The notes under the pieces: model-generated
Databases searched by the model: none
Told to the model about the DNA's origin: nothing
Seen by the model: only the letters and a program-made list of their open reading frames with translations
Shown: positions 12,106 to 13,344 of the stretch, piece by piece
Layout of the letters: each line of letters opens with the position of its first letter
Numbering within the stretch: the stretch's first letter is position 1
Made by a program: the position numbers and the translations under genes
Source: Pseudomonadota bacterium
Lineage (GTDB): Bacteria > Pseudomonadota > Gammaproteobacteria > Acidithiobacillales > Acidithiobacillaceae
Direction: 5' to 3'
Assembly (NCBI GenBank): GCA_021827445.1
Contig: JAKAVW010000045.1
Coordinates: 1 to 13,344, forward strand
DNA: 13,344 bases

Positions 12106-13344
12106 ATGCCCCAAGACCCCCGTATCCTCGTCGATGCCTCCAGCTTCCTCTATCGTGCCTTTCATGCGCTGCCTGACCTGCGCGCCCCGGACAACCTGCC
12201 GACCGGTGCTATTTACGGCGTCGCCAACATGCTCCGTCGCCTGCTGAAAGAGTATCCGAGTGACGAAATCATCGTCATATTCGACGCTCCCGGCGGCACG
12301 TTCCGGGACAAACTTTATCCTGAGTATAAGGCACAGCGGCCCTCCATGCCGGAGGAGCTACGAGTTCAGGTGCCGCTGCTGCACGAATGGATCAAGGCCA
12401 TGGGGCTGCCGCTGGTCATCGAACCCCATGTGGAGGCAGACGATGTCATTGGCACGCTGGCCCGGGAGGCGGCGCCTGATCAGGAAGTGCTCGTCATCAC
12501 CGGTGACAAGGACATGGCGCAATTGGTGAGCCCGCGAGTGCGCCTCATCGACACCATGAAAGGGGTTGCAACGGATGTGGCCGGGGTCGAGGAGCGCTTT
12601 GGTGTGCCGCCGGAGCGCATCGCCGACCTGCTGGCCCTGACCGGGGACAAGGTGGATAACATTCCCGGCGTACCGGGTGCCGGACCGAAAACCGCCGCCA
12701 AGTGGCTGACGCAGTATGGCGATCTGGACGGCGTGCTGGCCCACGCCGGTGACATCGGTGGCAAGGTGGGTGAAGCGCTACGCGCCTCCGCACATTATCT
12801 GCCTTTGAGCCGCGATCTGGCGACGATTCGCTGTGATATAGCCCTGCCGGCCGCGACTTACGCACGCCGGATGGCGGATGTGGCCACCCTGCGGGCGTTG
12901 GCGCAGCGCTTGGGTTTTCACGCCTGGCTTAAGGACCTGCCTGCGGACGATGCTGGGGAAACGCCGGAAAAGCAGAGCAGTGATATTGAGCGCGCCGCCT
13001 ACCAGGCCATCACCTCTGCGGAAGCGCTGAACACGCTGCTGCTCGCCCTGAAAATGGCCGCTGTGGTCGCTCTGGACACGGAAACCACGAGCCTCGACCC
13101 GCTCCATGCCGATCTGGTGGGGATTTCCTGCGCCTGGCAGGCCGGCGGTGGCTATCAGGCCGTCTACATTCCCATTGGCCACCGTGACGGTAGTCCGCAA
13201 CTGGATCAGCAGACCGTACTCACCGCCTTGCGCCCGTGGCTGGAAGACCCACAGGCCGCCAAGCTGGCCCAGAACGCTAAATACGATTGGCGGGTTTTCT
13301 GGCGACATGGCATCCACCCGGCCGGCCTGGCCCGCGACACGTTG
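12106..13344 (+). CDS. polA: DNA polymerase I, N-terminal 413 residues (runs off the window)
   Basis: The frame is open from the ATG at 12106 to the last base. Residues 1 to ~290 are the 5'-nuclease (flap endonuclease) domain. Acidic metal ligands appear in RILVDASS (Asp10), VIFDAP (Asp60), EADDV (Glu110, Asp112, Asp113), ITGDKDM (Asp134, Asp136) and TGDKVDN (Asp181, Asp184). A helix-hairpin-helix (NIPGVPGAGPKTA) follows at 185-197. The 3'-5' exonuclease domain begins near 310. It keeps ExoI D-T-E (Asp324, Glu326) and ExoII N-A-K-Y-D (Asn390, Asp394), so proofreading is probably retained, unlike in Thermus. The polymerase domain lies beyond the edge. It acts in gap filling and Okazaki maturation. 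GGAG at 12090-12093 is a rather distant ribosome site (12 bases). Divergent from the LOG gene. Confidence 0.95.
   Translation, partial: MPQDPRILVDASSFLYRAFHALPDLRAPDNLPTGAIYGVANMLRRLLKEYPSDEIIVIFDAPGGTFRDKLYPEYKAQRPSMPEELRVQVPLLHEWIKAMGLPLVIEPHVEADDVIGTLAREAAPDQEVLVITGDKDMAQLVSPRVRLIDTMKGVATDVAGVEERFGVPPERIADLLALTGDKVDNIPGVPGAGPKTAAKWLTQYGDLDGVLAHAGDIGGKVGEALRASAHYLPLSRDLATIRCDIALPAATYARRMADVATLRALAQRLGFHAWLKDLPADDAGETPEKQSSDIERAAYQAITSAEALNTLLLALKMAAVVALDTETTSLDPLHADLVGISCAWQAGGGYQAVYIPIGHRDGSPQLDQQTVLTALRPWLEDPQAAKLAQNAKYDWRVFWRHGIHPAGLARDTL

Overview
This window looks like ordinary chromosomal DNA of a GC-rich, chemolithotrophic proteobacterium. The best guess is an Acidithiobacillus-type acidophile. 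That guess rests on an ETHE1-type persulfide (sulfur) dioxygenase, the general gene complement, and the gammaproteobacterial-style polA / thrB / DUF2782 neighbourhood. It is an inference, because no rRNA or other phylogenetic marker is present. I see no tRNA, rRNA, CRISPR array, intact insertion sequence or phage gene. At least one gene is visibly decayed.

Left part (1-2821, all +): the 3' part of a multi-pass membrane protein gene, which overlaps a small exported DUF3617-type protein. These are followed by a secreted beta-propeller protein with NHL-like blades. Each of the two downstream genes has its own Shine-Dalgarno sequence.

Centre-left (2822-5782): on the minus strand an ETHE1-like persulfide dioxygenase gene is followed, 5 bases downstream, by the wreck of an MFS transporter gene. 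Diverging from it on the plus strand are an alpha/beta hydrolase and an AhpD-like carboxymuconolactone decarboxylase-family protein. The latter has a CxxC motif but lacks the usual Glu and His partners. A perfect 13-bp palindrome lies upstream of it.

Centre (5862-9822): cbpA-cbpM, a DnaJ-type co-chaperone and its small modulator, run on the minus strand. They diverge from uvrD-comEA on the plus strand. The 115-bp divergent region carries a good heat-shock (sigma-32) promoter candidate for cbpAM interleaved with a sigma-70 candidate for uvrD. comEA encodes a DNA-uptake helix-hairpin-helix protein with an unusual tail. Its stop overlaps the start of a broken short membrane ORF.

Right part (9986-13344): a minus-strand run of LOG-family gene, DUF2782 gene and thrB (homoserine kinase) diverges from polA (DNA polymerase I), whose first 413 codons are present. 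UvrD and Pol I supply DNA repair functions, CbpA/CbpM proteostasis, ComEA DNA uptake, ThrB threonine synthesis, and the dioxygenase sulfane-sulfur oxidation. I found no convincing new multi-gene system. The most interesting items are regulatory (the interleaved promoters and the palindrome), the gene remnants, and the unusual secreted propeller.
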